Shown: positions 17,106 through 25,908, counted from the first letter of the stretch. The stretch is 64,000 bases of DNA from Verrucomicrobiia bacterium (GCA_026414565.1 JAOAIT010000044.1:1-64000); one strand, 5' to 3'. Notes: a model not told the origin generated them from the sequence alone. Numbers and translations: made by a program.

Positions 17106-17873
17106 TTATGGCGGTGGCGGCGGCTGCCACGCGAAGGACGCAAATCCAAAGGCCGCAAGAAAAGCCTTGGTATCAGCGGTCACCCGCACCGGCTGCCGGG
17201 TATGGGGCTGCTCGAAGGCCAGGTGGGTTGCGCGCAAGGCCAGGGGAAAGCGCTCCCGTGCCGCCGGCGTGGGCGGCTGGCCGCCATAGAGTTCATCGCC
17301 GGTGACGGGACAGCCAGCCGCGGCCAGATGCAGGCGGATTTGGTGGGTGCGGCCGGTAAGGGGCCGCGCTTCCACCAGGGTGAGGTGGGGATGGCCGGCC
17401 AGCACGCGAAAATGGGTCTCGGCCGGTTTGCCCCGCTTTTCGTCCACGCGCATGAGGCCCGGGCGCCCCGGCACGGGAGCGATTTTCTGGGTGGCAACCC
17501 ATTCCGGTTGCGGGGGAGGCCGGTTCACCACCGCCAGATACACCTTATGCACGAGGCGATGTTCAAACAGATGAGTGTAGGCATCCACCAGCGCCCGTTG
17601 TTTGACCATCAACACCAGGCCCGTGGTTTCTGCGTCCAGACGATGCACGAATCGTAGAAACTTGAGCTGCCGCGCCCGGGCCCAGGGCGCGCCCGCCTGG
17701 ATGGCCGCCATCAAGGCGGCGGTGAGGTTGCGCGAGGTGCGATTCCAATGCGCGGGCGCCAGCAGCCAGCCGGCGGGTTTGTCCATCACCAGGCACTGCC
17801 GGTCTTCATGGACTATCGGGATGCAGACGCGGCTGCGGCCGCGCCCGAGTTCAATCCAGGGCTCCCGCCACAT
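17106..17873 (-). CDS. RluA-family pseudouridine synthase
   Basis: This encodes 255 residues. It holds the RluA catalytic motif RFVHRLDAETTGLVL with D80, then LVHKVYLAVV and the C-terminal RPLTGRTHQIRLHLAAAGCPVTGDELYGG. There is no S4 RNA-binding domain, so it is of the short RluA/TruC type that modifies rRNA or tRNA uridines. I take ATG 17871-17873 as the start. The open frame runs on to 17933, but that extension contains a perfect 12-bp hairpin that looks like the upstream gene's terminator. Confidence 0.88.
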   Translation of the reverse strand: MWREPWIELGRGRSRVCIPIVHEDRQCLVMDKPAGWLLAPAHWNRTSRNLTAALMAAIQAGAPWARARQLKFLRFVHRLDAETTGLVLMVKQRALVDAYTHLFEHRLVHKVYLAVVNRPPPQPEWVATQKIAPVPGRPGLMRVDEKRGKPAETHFRVLAGHPHLTLVEARPLTGRTHQIRLHLAAAGCPVTGDELYGGQPPTPAARERFPLALRATHLAFEQPHTRQPVRVTADTKAFLAAFGFASFAWQPPPPP

Positions 17874-17886
17874 AAACTGGCAAAAG

Positions 17887-17914
17887 CAATCCCCTGCCAG
17901 GGGGCAGGGGATTG
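17887..17914 (-). terminator. Intrinsic terminator of the Gfo/Idh/MocA gene
   Basis: A perfect 12-bp stem (17887-17898 with 17903-17914) closes a 4-base loop. Read on the minus strand it is followed by GCTTTTGCC, a short T-run. It lies 27 bp after the stop of the 17941-19281 gene and before the RluA-like gene in the same direction, where a rho-independent terminator would be expected. Confidence 0.65.
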
Positions 17915-17940
17915 GGCAAGGGACGACGACCAATCACGGA

Positions 17941-19281
17941 TTACACCGCTTTGTCCCACGGGGCGCGTTTGGGCCGGTCAAGCCACGAGTTGGCTTCGGC
18001 GTCGCCAATGAAGCGCTCCTTCACGGGGTCCCACTTCAGGGCGCGCTTGTTCCAGTAGGCGAGGTTGCCCAGATGGCAGACGGTGACCGAGCGGCAGCCC
18101 ACCTCGACATCACAAATGGGTTTTTGCCGGGAGCGCATGCAGGCCAGGAAGTCCCGCTGGTGATTGGAGCTGTTGTACAACTTGATGGGCAGGCCGCCTG
18201 GTTTGTACTCCGCATCAATGCCCTCCGGCTCGGCTTTGAATCTGCCGCGGTCCACACAAATCTTGCCTTTCTCGCCCACGAAAACCACGCCGAACCCGTA
18301 GCCCTGCAGACCGCCATGATACATCAGGGTGCCGTTGGCATATTTGTAGGTGAGGCGTTTGACGTCCTTGCCGTCGGGCGGGATGATTTCCACCGGTCCG
18401 CTTTCGTCCATGCCCAGGCCCCATTGGGCAATGTCGAAGTGATGGGCGCCCCAGTCGGTCATCATGCCGCCGGAGTACTCGCGGTAATTGCGCCAGTTGG
18501 GGAAATGGCTGTGCGGGGATTCCTTTTTCACGCCGTTCTCCTCCTTGACGACGCGGCGCGGACTGAGGACCGAGTTGTAGGGGCGCATGGGGGCCGGCCC
18601 CAGCCACATATCCCAGTCGAGATCGGGTTCCATGGGTTCCTCCGGCAGATCGCACCACTTGGAGGGCCCGCCGACGGACACATAGATTTCCTGGATTTTG
18701 CCGATGACGCCGTTGCGCACCAGCTCGCAGGCCTTGAGGAATTCGCGGGAGGAGCGCTGCATGCTGCCGGTTTGGAAGACACGCTGGTTTTTGCGCACGG
18801 CGTTCACCATGGCGCGGGCCTCGGCGATGGTCAGGGAGAGCGGTTTTTCGCAGTAGATGTCCTTTTTGGCATTGGCCGCCATGATGCTTTGGATGGCATG
18901 CCAGTGGTCTGGTGTGGCAATGCACACGGCGTCAATGTCTTTGCGCTGAAGCAGCTCGCGAAAATCCTTGTAGGCATCGCACCCTTTGTAGGTGCCCTGA
19001 CCGGTATTTTTGGCGTAGCGATCTTCCACGATTTTCTTGTGGTATTGGAGCCGGAAGCCGTCGCAATCGTTGACGGCCACCACCTGAACATCGGCGCTGC
19101 CGAGCCAGCCACCCAGCAGACCGCGCCCCTGGGTGCCCATGCCGATGCATCCCATGGTGATGCGGTTGTTGGGGCTGACCTCCGCGGACCAGATATGCGA
19201 AGGCAGGATGAACGGAGTGGACGCCGCCAGGGCGGCCGACCGCAGAAAGCTGCGCCGATTGACTGACCAGTGCTTGCTCAT
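17941..19281 (-). CDS. Tat-exported Gfo/Idh/MocA-family oxidoreductase
   Basis: This encodes 446 residues. A twin-arginine signal (NRRSFLRSAALAAS) precedes the Rossmann motif IGMGTQGRG near 45. Next come IDAVCIATPDHWHA near 115, the active-site lysine motif CEKPLSLTIAEA near 137 and a C-terminal α/β domain with GGMMTDWGAHHFDIAQWGLG near 280. Exported members with this Trp-Gly-His-His motif are common in Planctomycetes and Verrucomicrobia and act on sugars or glycosides with bound NAD(P). The exact substrate is unknown. It is a single gene followed by a terminator. Confidence 0.9.
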   Translation of the reverse strand: MSKHWSVNRRSFLRSAALAASTPFILPSHIWSAEVSPNNRITMGCIGMGTQGRGLLGGWLGSADVQVVAVNDCDGFRLQYHKKIVEDRYAKNTGQGTYKGCDAYKDFRELLQRKDIDAVCIATPDHWHAIQSIMAANAKKDIYCEKPLSLTIAEARAMVNAVRKNQRVFQTGSMQRSSREFLKACELVRNGVIGKIQEIYVSVGGPSKWCDLPEEPMEPDLDWDMWLGPAPMRPYNSVLSPRRVVKEENGVKKESPHSHFPNWRNYREYSGGMMTDWGAHHFDIAQWGLGMDESGPVEIIPPDGKDVKRLTYKYANGTLMYHGGLQGYGFGVVFVGEKGKICVDRGRFKAEPEGIDAEYKPGGLPIKLYNSSNHQRDFLACMRSRQKPICDVEVGCRSVTVCHLGNLAYWNKRALKWDPVKERFIGDAEANSWLDRPKRAPWDKAV

Positions 19282-19388
19282 AAGGATTGGTTATTGTTAA
19301 CAAAGGTATGACGCGCCAAAGACGGCCTGCATTCAAGCAAAATCTGGGCGCTCCGGAGCGGCTTATTCTCTCTGTAATTTACCGGCAT

Positions 19389-19417
19389 TTGACATCCCGC
19401 CCGCCTGCCCGTAGGTT
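19389..19417 (+). promoter_or_regulatory. Sigma-70-like promoter of the ArsR-type gene
   Basis: TTGACA at 19389-19394 is separated by exactly 17 bp from TAGGTT at 19412-19417. The translation start follows at 19455, a normal leader length. The -35 is perfect and the -10 matches 3-4 of 6 positions. Assigned by eye only. Confidence 0.45.
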
Positions 19418-19454
19418 AGGCGCAGCGACGCAAACTGTTAGCAGCGGGCCAGAT

Positions 19455-19811
19455 ATGGGGAAGAAACCAGTCAGCCGGGTGCCTGCGGATCAGGGGTTGC
19501 ATGTTATTGCAGCCCGTTTCCGCCTTTTGGGAGATGTCAACCGCCTCAAGATCATTGAGTTGCTGGATGACGGGGTGAAAGAACGCTCACTGCCCGAGTT
19601 GAGGGCGCGCCTGCGCATGAGCCAGGCCATGCTGATGAAGCACCTGCGGGCATTGACCAGCGCCGGTGTGCTGGGCCGGCGCAAAGAGGGGAATACCGTG
19701 TGGTATTCGCTGATTGATCCCAGCGTCAACGAATTGTGCGATCTGGTCAGCGAGAGCGTTCAACAACGTCTGGCCGCCCACTTCAAGCACTACGAGGATT
19801 ACGAGCTTTAA
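19455..19811 (+). CDS. ArsR-type winged-helix transcriptional regulator
   Basis: This encodes 118 residues starting at ATG 19455. RFRLLGDVNRLKIIELL opens the winged helix, and LRMSQAMLMKHLRALTSAGVLGRRKEGNTVWYSL gives the recognition helix and wing. The usual metal-binding ELCVCDL is replaced by KERSLPELRARL, and no Cys pair is present, so it is probably not a classic metal sensor. It converges on the oxidase operon with 56 bp between stops, so it is not its obvious promoter-proximal regulator. The upstream in-frame extension to 19287 looks non-coding. Confidence 0.82.
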   Translation: MGKKPVSRVPADQGLHVIAARFRLLGDVNRLKIIELLDDGVKERSLPELRARLRMSQAMLMKHLRALTSAGVLGRRKEGNTVWYSLIDPSVNELCDLVSESVQQRLAAHFKHYEDYEL

Positions 19812-19867
19812 GACGACTCCCGCACGCTGGGAGGGGGCAGAGAGCGAGAATCGCCGGGCTGCTGCAC

Positions 19868-20647
19868 TTACTCAAAACTGGTGGCTACGCCGGTTTTGCT
19901 GCGTTCGGCCAGCCATTTCTTGTAGTCTTCCTCAGTGTCCACCACCACATAGCCGGCCATTTTGGCGTGGCCATTGCCGCAGAGTTGGGCGCAGGTGATC
20001 ATGTAGCGGCCCACGCGGGTGGGGGTGAACTGGGTGGTGGTGGGCACGCCGGGGATGGCGTCCTGGGTGGTGCGAAAGGCCACGACCTTGAAGCTGTGAA
20101 TCACATCCTTGCTGGTCAGGCGGATGACCACCGGTTTGCCCACCGGCACATGCATTTCGCCCATCGGGGGGGTGACATCGTCCTTGCCGGCGGGATCCTT
20201 GTCATCGTAGCCCAGCGGGTTGCTGGGGGACACGAGGCTGATGTCCTGACGGCCAAAGACGCCGTCGGGGCCGGGGTAGCGGAAATTCCATTGGAATTGC
20301 TCGGCGGTGACGCGCACCTGGGTAACCTCCTGGCCGACCGGCAGATTTTTGGGATCGGTGAGCTTGGCCCACATGGGCAGGGCGAAAGCCAGCAGGATGA
20401 GCGTTTCAATGCCGGCGACCACCAGTTCGAGGTATTTGGGGGCGTTGGTCTGGGCCCCCAGATGATTGGCCTTGGGGGTCTTGGTCTGGCGGAAACGGAA
20501 GAGCACGTAAATGAAATAAGCCCCCCACCCGATGAACAGCACGAGCATGAGCCAGTGGAGGTAATTGATCAGGCGATCCACGTCCTGGCCATGTTGCGAG
20601 GCCAGCGGCGGCATGGGCACCAGATTGGCGAAAAGAAGCAGATTCAT
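19868..20647 (-). CDS. coxB: Cytochrome c oxidase subunit II
   Basis: This encodes 259 residues with two N-terminal membrane helices (about 30-50 and 75-95) and a periplasmic cupredoxin domain. The Cu(A) ligands are H184, C219, C223, H227 and M230 in CAQLCGNGHAKM. Position 221 is Gln where many subunits have Glu, a variant also found in other bacteria. No haem c motif follows, so it is an aa3-like and not a caa3-like subunit. It is last in the operon, and its start at 20645-20647 overlaps the upstream small gene by 4 bp. Confidence 0.93.
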   Translation of the reverse strand: MNLLLFANLVPMPPLASQHGQDVDRLINYLHWLMLVLFIGWGAYFIYVLFRFRQTKTPKANHLGAQTNAPKYLELVVAGIETLILLAFALPMWAKLTDPKNLPVGQEVTQVRVTAEQFQWNFRYPGPDGVFGRQDISLVSPSNPLGYDDKDPAGKDDVTPPMGEMHVPVGKPVVIRLTSKDVIHSFKVVAFRTTQDAIPGVPTTTQFTPTRVGRYMITCAQLCGNGHAKMAGYVVVDTEEDYKKWLAERSKTGVATSFE

Positions 20648-20922
20648 GGCTTGGAGGAAGAGGAAGCGGGAAGCATCGTCTCGGCAGCTTTGGCCTCGGC
20701 GGCAGCCCGGCGGGAGAGGTAAATAAAGAAGCCGGCCAGCCAGCCCAGCACCAACAACACCAGCCCCAGCAGGGCAAAGATGCCCATGTTCAGGCCTTCG
20801 GCCAGTTTCGAGTCGGACTTGCCAAAACAGGTGGCACAGGCGGCCGCCTGCGGGGTCCAGCTCAACCAGAACAAGAGCAGTGCGGCCAGCGCCAGCCGCG
20901 TCCACATCAAGGGCGTTTTCAT
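20644..20922 (-). CDS. Small membrane protein of the oxidase operon with CxxC motif
   Basis: This encodes 92 residues. A signal-like helix (about 7-25) ends at AAACATCFGKSDSKLAEGLNMG, followed by one membrane segment (about 47-68) and a charged tail. The CATCFGKSDS motif recurs, to my knowledge, in small unnamed proteins of oxidase operons in related phyla. The CxxC could bind metal or haem, or take part in Cu(A) assembly (inference). It overlaps both neighbours by 4 bp, so it is cotranscribed with coxB. Confidence 0.78.
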   Translation of the reverse strand: MKTPLMWTRLALAALLLFWLSWTPQAAACATCFGKSDSKLAEGLNMGIFALLGLVLLVLGWLAGFFIYLSRRAAAEAKAAETMLPASSSSKP

Positions 20923-21119
20923 TGGATGCCTTTCATTTTACGCCAGAAATAAATCACGTACCCAAACAGGACGATGCCCGAGAGGGCCGAGCCGCCGCCG
21001 TACACGGCGAAGGCGGTTTCGCCCGTTTTAAGGTAGATATTGAAGGCCCAGGCCGCAAGGCCGAGGGTCAGCAAAAAGGCCGCGGTGATGAAAAAAATGT
21101 GGAGGGCTTTGAGGGGCAT
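20919..21119 (-). CDS. Small two-helix membrane protein of the oxidase operon
   Basis: This encodes 66 residues with two membrane helices (about 6-27 and 40-58) and no polar active-site motif. It lies between coxC (6 bp away) and the CxxC protein (4-bp overlap). Position and size suggest a small oxidase subunit or assembly factor, as with CoxD/subunit IV-type proteins in other operons. No sequence family was recognised. Confidence 0.7.
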   Translation of the reverse strand: MPLKALHIFFITAAFLLTLGLAAWAFNIYLKTGETAFAVYGGGSALSGIVLFGYVIYFWRKMKGIQ

Positions 21120-21125
21120 AGGGCG

Positions 21126-21983
21126 CTAAAAGAGGTAAAACAACGGAAAGACAATCAGCCAGACGAAGTCCACAAAATGCCAGTACACCACCGAGCACTC
21201 GATGCGGTTGGTGAAGCGCTCCGGTTCAGAGAACCACATGCGGCGGCCCGGTCCCCAGAGGTAGAACATGACGATGATGCCGCCAATGACGTGGAGGGCA
21301 TGCAGGCCGGTCAGGGCGTAGTAGATGGCAAAATAACTGCTGTGGGCCGGGGCATAGGCCGTCATGCGGAAAATGTCGCTGACCGCAATTTTAATCGGCT
21401 CGGCGTGTCCGCCGGCGGCGACGTCGGGGTAAATCGCGATTTCCTGGATGCCCTTGGCTTTGAGCTGCTTGTGGGTGAGCAGCCAGGGATTTCCCTCGAG
21501 GTGGCCGGTGATGCTGCGGCGGCCGGGGAAGACGCCCGGCTCCTTGAGCCATTGCTCGTGGTGGGGGTGGGCGGCGGTGAGTTTGGCCACCGCCTGGTCG
21601 GTGAGCCAGACTTCATAGTGGATGAATTTCTGGCGGTACTCCAGGCCCTTGATGCAGAGAAACACCACGGCACATAGGAGGGTCAGCCCCTGGTACAATT
21701 TGAACTTGTCAAATTGCTTGAGCTTGAGGGCCGTCCACCCCATGACCACCAGGATGCTGGAGGAGATGAGGATGGCGGTGTTCATAGTGCCCATGGCCAG
21801 GCTCATCATGCGCGTGGGCCAGTAGTCCGCGCCGGTGCGCAGGGCGGCGTAGGAGGAAAACAGGGCGCCGAAGAGCATCACCTCCGAGGCGATAAACATC
21901 CAGATGCCCAGCTTGCCGTTGTACAAACCGGTTTCGCGCCGGGGCGTCACCGTGTAGGGGATTTCCATCGCTGCCGAAGACAT
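21126..21983 (-). CDS. coxC: Cytochrome c oxidase subunit III
   Basis: This encodes 285 residues with seven membrane segments. Typical stretches are GIWMFIASEVMLFGALFSSYA near 26, GLHALHVIGGIIVMFYL near 215 and SVVYWHFVDFVWLIVFPLFYL at the C-terminus. An extra-membrane loop of about 85 residues sits between helices (about 120-205, with HPHHEQWLKEPGVFPG), longer than in the compact bacterial subunits. It follows coxA by 9 bp. Confidence 0.92.
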   Translation of the reverse strand: MSSAAMEIPYTVTPRRETGLYNGKLGIWMFIASEVMLFGALFSSYAALRTGADYWPTRMMSLAMGTMNTAILISSSILVVMGWTALKLKQFDKFKLYQGLTLLCAVVFLCIKGLEYRQKFIHYEVWLTDQAVAKLTAAHPHHEQWLKEPGVFPGRRSITGHLEGNPWLLTHKQLKAKGIQEIAIYPDVAAGGHAEPIKIAVSDIFRMTAYAPAHSSYFAIYYALTGLHALHVIGGIIVMFYLWGPGRRMWFSEPERFTNRIECSVVYWHFVDFVWLIVFPLFYLF

Positions 21984-21992
21984 AGGCCGGAT

Positions 21993-23825
21993 TTACTGAG
22001 CGGGTTGAGGCTGGTTTTGCGGGGTGAAGTCGGCGCTGCGGCCGGGGATGGAATACTCATACGCGCTGCGATAGACGCGCACCGGTTCGAGGAAATTGCC
22101 GTGGCCGGGCGGCGTGGGCGTCTGCCATTCCAGGGTGGTGGATTGCCAGGGGTTGTCAGATTTCACCGGCTCGCCATGGCGCAGGCTCCAGAAGAAATTA
22201 ATGATGAAGGGGATTTGGGCCAGCATCAGGCCGATGGCGGCGTGGGTGATGTTGATGTTCAGGTCCACCACCCACTGTGGCAGGCCCACCACCGCCAGAT
22301 TATCGGCCTGCGCATAGGTGGCTCCGCCGTCCGACATGCGGCGGCTCATGCCATAGATGCCCTGGAGGAACATGGGGAAGAACACCAGGTTCATGAAGAT
22401 GAAGGAGAGCACAAAGTGCACGCGTCCCCAGAATTCATTCATGAAGCGGCCTGTGGCCTTGGGATACCAGTGGTAAATGGCGGCAAAGATGGCAAAGATG
22501 GTGCCGGGGGCCACAACGTAATGGAAGTGCCCGATGACGTAGTAACTGTCGTGCAGATGAATGTCGCTGAAACTGAATCCCAGCGGCAGGCCGGTCAGGC
22601 CGCCGATGCCGAACATGGGCAGGAAGGCCAGCGCGAAGAGCATGGGGGTGTTGAAGCGGATGGAGCCGCCCCACAGCGAGACAAAGAAACAGGTGATAAT
22701 GATGACCGAGGGGATGGAAATGATCATCGTGGTGGTTTGGAAGAAGGTGCTCAGGCGGGTTCCCATGCCGGTGAGGTACATGTGATGCGCCCAGACGATC
22801 ATGGAGAGGAATCCCAGCGCCAGGGAGCTGTACACCATCAAGCGGTAGCCCCAGATGGCCTTGCGCGTATTGGTGGAGATGACCTCCGCCAGCGTGCCCA
22901 GCGCCGGCAGGATGAGCACATAGACCTCGGGGTGCGCCAGAAACCAGAAGAGATGTTGATAGAGCAGGGGGCTGCCGCCGCCGGAGATGTCCATCGGCTG
23001 GCCGCCGACCACCAGGCCGCTGGGCATGAAGAAACTGGTGCCGAGCACCTTGTCCATCAACTGCATGATGCCGGCGGCTTCCAGGGGCGGAAAGGCCAGA
23101 AGCAGCAGGAAGTTGGTGACCAGTTGGGCCCACACAAAAAAAGGCAGGCGCATCCAGGTCAGGCCGGGCGCGCGCAGTTGAATGATGGTGGTGATAATGT
23201 TGATGGAGCCCAGCAGGGAGGACGTGATGAGCAGGACCATGCCGATGAGCCAGAAGGTCTGGCCCATGGTGGGGACCACCACCGCGAGCGGGGAGTAGCT
23301 GGTCCACCCCGATTGGGCGGCGCCGCCGGGGATGAAGAAGCTGACCAGCATGACCACCCCGCCCCAAAAGTAGATGTGGTAGCTCATCATGTTCAGGCGG
23401 GGGAAGGCCATGTCGGGCGCGCCCACCTGAAGGGGGACGAGGTAGTTGCCCAGCGCGCCGACAATCATGGGCACCACGGCCAGAAACACCATGATGGTGC
23501 CGTGCATGGCCCCAAAGGAGTTGTACAAATCGGGGGTCATCCGCCCGCCCCGGGCCACGTCGCCGAGCACGGCCTCGAGGATGGGGCCGAACACCGGGAT
23601 GGGCTGGCCGGGATAGGCCAGTTGCCAGCGCATGAGCAACATCAGGAAAAAGCCGATGAGCATAAAGACCAGCGCGGTGATGCCGTACTGGATGCCCACC
23701 ACCTTGTGGTCCACCGAGAAGATGTAGCGCCGCCAGAAACTCAGCGGCGGATGGTGCGCCGCATGAGCCTCAGACCCGTGCGGCGCAGTGTGCGCGTGTT
23801 CGACCGTGGCTGTGTCCGACTGCAT
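21993..23825 (-). CDS. coxA: Cytochrome c oxidase subunit I
   Basis: This encodes 610 residues with 12 or more membrane helices. It carries the haem a ligand region in SFGAMHGTIMVF, the Cu(B) ligands in HPEVYVLILPALG and WAHHMYLTGM, the K-channel region and the haem ligands in DSYYVIGHFHYV. HPEVY with the following Tyr marks an A1-type haem-copper oxidase. The His-rich N-terminus (EHAHTAPHGSEAHAAHH) is notable. It oxidises cytochrome c, reduces O2 to water and pumps protons. Confidence 0.96.
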   Translation of the reverse strand: MQSDTATVEHAHTAPHGSEAHAAHHPPLSFWRRYIFSVDHKVVGIQYGITALVFMLIGFFLMLLMRWQLAYPGQPIPVFGPILEAVLGDVARGGRMTPDLYNSFGAMHGTIMVFLAVVPMIVGALGNYLVPLQVGAPDMAFPRLNMMSYHIYFWGGVVMLVSFFIPGGAAQSGWTSYSPLAVVVPTMGQTFWLIGMVLLITSSLLGSINIITTIIQLRAPGLTWMRLPFFVWAQLVTNFLLLLAFPPLEAAGIMQLMDKVLGTSFFMPSGLVVGGQPMDISGGGSPLLYQHLFWFLAHPEVYVLILPALGTLAEVISTNTRKAIWGYRLMVYSSLALGFLSMIVWAHHMYLTGMGTRLSTFFQTTTMIISIPSVIIITCFFVSLWGGSIRFNTPMLFALAFLPMFGIGGLTGLPLGFSFSDIHLHDSYYVIGHFHYVVAPGTIFAIFAAIYHWYPKATGRFMNEFWGRVHFVLSFIFMNLVFFPMFLQGIYGMSRRMSDGGATYAQADNLAVVGLPQWVVDLNINITHAAIGLMLAQIPFIINFFWSLRHGEPVKSDNPWQSTTLEWQTPTPPGHGNFLEPVRVYRSAYEYSIPGRSADFTPQNQPQPAQ

Positions 23826-23938
23826 ATCCGTAGAATCCCCAATGCCTTAAGCCGCCTTTTCCGCGAAAGGCAGGCCGGTTAAAAGTGTCTTGTGCGAGCG
23901 CGGTGTCAAATGGGGCCGGACAGCTATTAAGCAATCTG

Positions 23939-24844
23939 TTAAATCTTGTCCCACACCATAAGCCCCACTAGCACCGGATGGTAAAGAATGCTGGCCAGAA
24001 ACAAGGCGCGCGCCGAGGTCCGATGCATCCGCCGCGCAAACCACAACGTGGCGGACAGAAACAAGGCGCCCAAGAACAGGGCGCCGGCCAGATACAGCCC
24101 GCCTGTCAATCCGAGGAGGGAGGGGAAAATGCTGGCCGTCGTCATGGCGACGGTGTAGTGCAAGGCATGGCGGGCCGTGCGGGCCCCCTGCGGGTCCACC
24201 ACCGGCAACATAACGTACCCCCCCCGCGCATAATCGTCGCGGTACAACCAGGCGATGGCCAGGAAGTGCGGCACCTGCCAGAAAAACAAAATGGCAAACA
24301 CGGCGAGCGCGCCCCAGTCGAGCCGTCCCTGGGCGGCCACCCATCCCATCACGGGCGGCAGTGCGCCCGGCACCGCGCCCACCACGGTGTTCCAGATGGT
24401 GCGGCGTTTAAGGGGGGTGTAGATGAACAAATAGGTAATCAGCGTCACCGCCCCTAAAAAGGCGGTCAGCAAATTCACTTCGGCGGCCAGATAGACGAGC
24501 CCCGCCAAGGACAACAGCCCGCCAAGAAGAAGGGCGGTTTCGGGTTTTACGCGGCCTGCCGGTAAGGGGCGGTGGGCGGTGCGGGTCATCCGGGCGTCAA
24601 ATTCGCGCTCGAGGTATTGATTTAATACCGCCGCGCCGCCGGCCAGCAGGCCCGTGCCACCCAAGGCCCGGGCCAATCCCCAGGCATCCAGAGCGCCTTC
24701 GCTGCCCAGGTAATAACCGGCGGCGGTGGTCAGCAGCACCAGACTGTTCAACCGCGCTTTGGTTAATTCAGCCAAGGTGGAAAGCGAGGCCGCATCCCAC
24801 CAGCGGCTGCGAGAAGGGGAAGAGATTACAATTTCTGAATTCAT
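23939..24844 (-). CDS. ctaB: Protohaem IX farnesyltransferase (haem O synthase)
   Basis: This encodes 301 residues. A UbiA-type polytopic prenyltransferase carries NQYLEREFDARMTRTAHRPLPAG near 80 and the second acidic motif YRDDYARGGYVMLPVVD near 205. It farnesylates haem b to haem o, the precursor of haem a for the oxidase encoded next door. The start at ATG 24842-24844 overlaps the ctaA stop as ATGA. A longer upstream frame reads through ctaA and is rejected. Confidence 0.94.
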   Translation of the reverse strand: MNSEIVISSPSRSRWWDAASLSTLAELTKARLNSLVLLTTAAGYYLGSEGALDAWGLARALGGTGLLAGGAAVLNQYLEREFDARMTRTAHRPLPAGRVKPETALLLGGLLSLAGLVYLAAEVNLLTAFLGAVTLITYLFIYTPLKRRTIWNTVVGAVPGALPPVMGWVAAQGRLDWGALAVFAILFFWQVPHFLAIAWLYRDDYARGGYVMLPVVDPQGARTARHALHYTVAMTTASIFPSLLGLTGGLYLAGALFLGALFLSATLWFARRMHRTSARALFLASILYHPVLVGLMVWDKI

Positions 24845-25908
24845 GCCATGGCCACCTTGACTGCATCTGGCTGCCGGACAGGTACGACTTGCGTCACCGG
24901 CGCCCGGGCCAACCGCCAGGAAACGAGGGCAAGCAGGCTGGCGTACACCAGCAGCACGGCGCCCATCACCACATGGAGGGTGGCGATGTCCGCCGCCTTG
25001 TTGCTCCAGACGGTGCCGGCTCCCAGAAGAGCCTGCGCAAAAACGAGGGCCACCCAGCCATAGGCCCAGACGGTCAAAAGGTGTCCTGAACCCACCCGTT
25101 GCCGCAGGCGCCAGGCTAGCGCACACACTCCCGCGAACAGAGCCAGGGCCAGGCCGCGATGAGCCATGTGCAGATAAATGTGGGCGGCCGTGATGGGGTT
25201 GTAATCGCGCGTATCCAGCCGGGTTTGATTGATGGTCTCCAGGAATTGAGGATCGGTGGGTGGCCAAAGTTTGCCATAGGCCAGCGGAAAGTCGGGCACC
25301 GCCAGCCCTGCGTGCTGATGGCGCATGGTGGCGCCCAGCACCAACTGCAGCAGCGTCATGGCGGCCAGCAGGGTCAGCCACCAGCGATGCGCCTCCCAGG
25401 GCTGCCGGTCGCGGGTTTGCACGATGCGCGGCCACCAGCGCGAGGTGTAGAGGGCGATGGCGAAAACCAACACGAGGAAGAGCTGGGCCAGCGTGCCGTG
25501 GACAATGCCAAGTTCATCCTTGATCAGCGTCACCCGCAAGCCGCCGAGGACGCCTTGCACCGAGACGCCAACAAAGGCCAGCACGCCCAAGCCGCGCAGA
25601 AGTTTGCGGGAGAGATGTTGGGTGCGATGCACCCACATCCACACCGCCAGGATCGTTGTCAGCAACCCCACCCCGGAGGCCCATAACCGATGGGTATGCT
25701 CGTAAAAAATCCCGCCCACCCATTGGGAGATGGGGAAAAGGAACATGTTATAGCCATAGGTGGTGGGCCAGTCAGGAACCGCCATGCCCACGCCGTGGCT
25801 GGTCACCAGTCCTCCCATGCCAATCAAGCCCAGGGTGGCCAGAGCGGTCACCCAGGCAAACCGATTCAGCCCGGTCGTGTGGACGGGCGTTGCGGGCGCA
25901 TGCACCAT
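24841..25908 (-). CDS. ctaA: Haem A synthase (CtaA/Cox15)
   Basis: This encodes 355 residues with eight membrane helices. Conserved His positions lie in FYEHTHRLWASGVGLL, LGIVHGTLAQLF, HMAHRGLALALF and ATLHVVMGAVLL; VPDWPTTYG and VPDFPLAYG are the paired internal-repeat motifs of the family. It oxidises haem o to haem a. I prefer ATG 25906-25908 because the 40 residues encoded upstream (to 26028) look non-coding. It is first in the ctaA-ctaB-coxA-coxC-small-small-coxB transcription unit. Confidence 0.93.
   Translation of the reverse strand: MVHAPATPVHTTGLNRFAWVTALATLGLIGMGGLVTSHGVGMAVPDWPTTYGYNMFLFPISQWVGGIFYEHTHRLWASGVGLLTTILAVWMWVHRTQHLSRKLLRGLGVLAFVGVSVQGVLGGLRVTLIKDELGIVHGTLAQLFLVLVFAIALYTSRWWPRIVQTRDRQPWEAHRWWLTLLAAMTLLQLVLGATMRHQHAGLAVPDFPLAYGKLWPPTDPQFLETINQTRLDTRDYNPITAAHIYLHMAHRGLALALFAGVCALAWRLRQRVGSGHLLTVWAYGWVALVFAQALLGAGTVWSNKAADIATLHVVMGAVLLVYASLLALVSWRLARAPVTQVVPVRQPDAVKVAMA

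Noticed and set aside
19812-19867. Terminator between the ArsR-type gene and coxB
   Set aside because: CTCCC...GGGAG gives only a 5-bp stem and there is no T-run.
21714-23882. A 722-residue open frame on the plus strand opposite coxA/coxC
   Set aside because: It is an antisense shadow of the highly conserved oxidase genes. The composition (Gly/His/Gln/Asp-rich without domains) is typical of GC-rich reverse frames.
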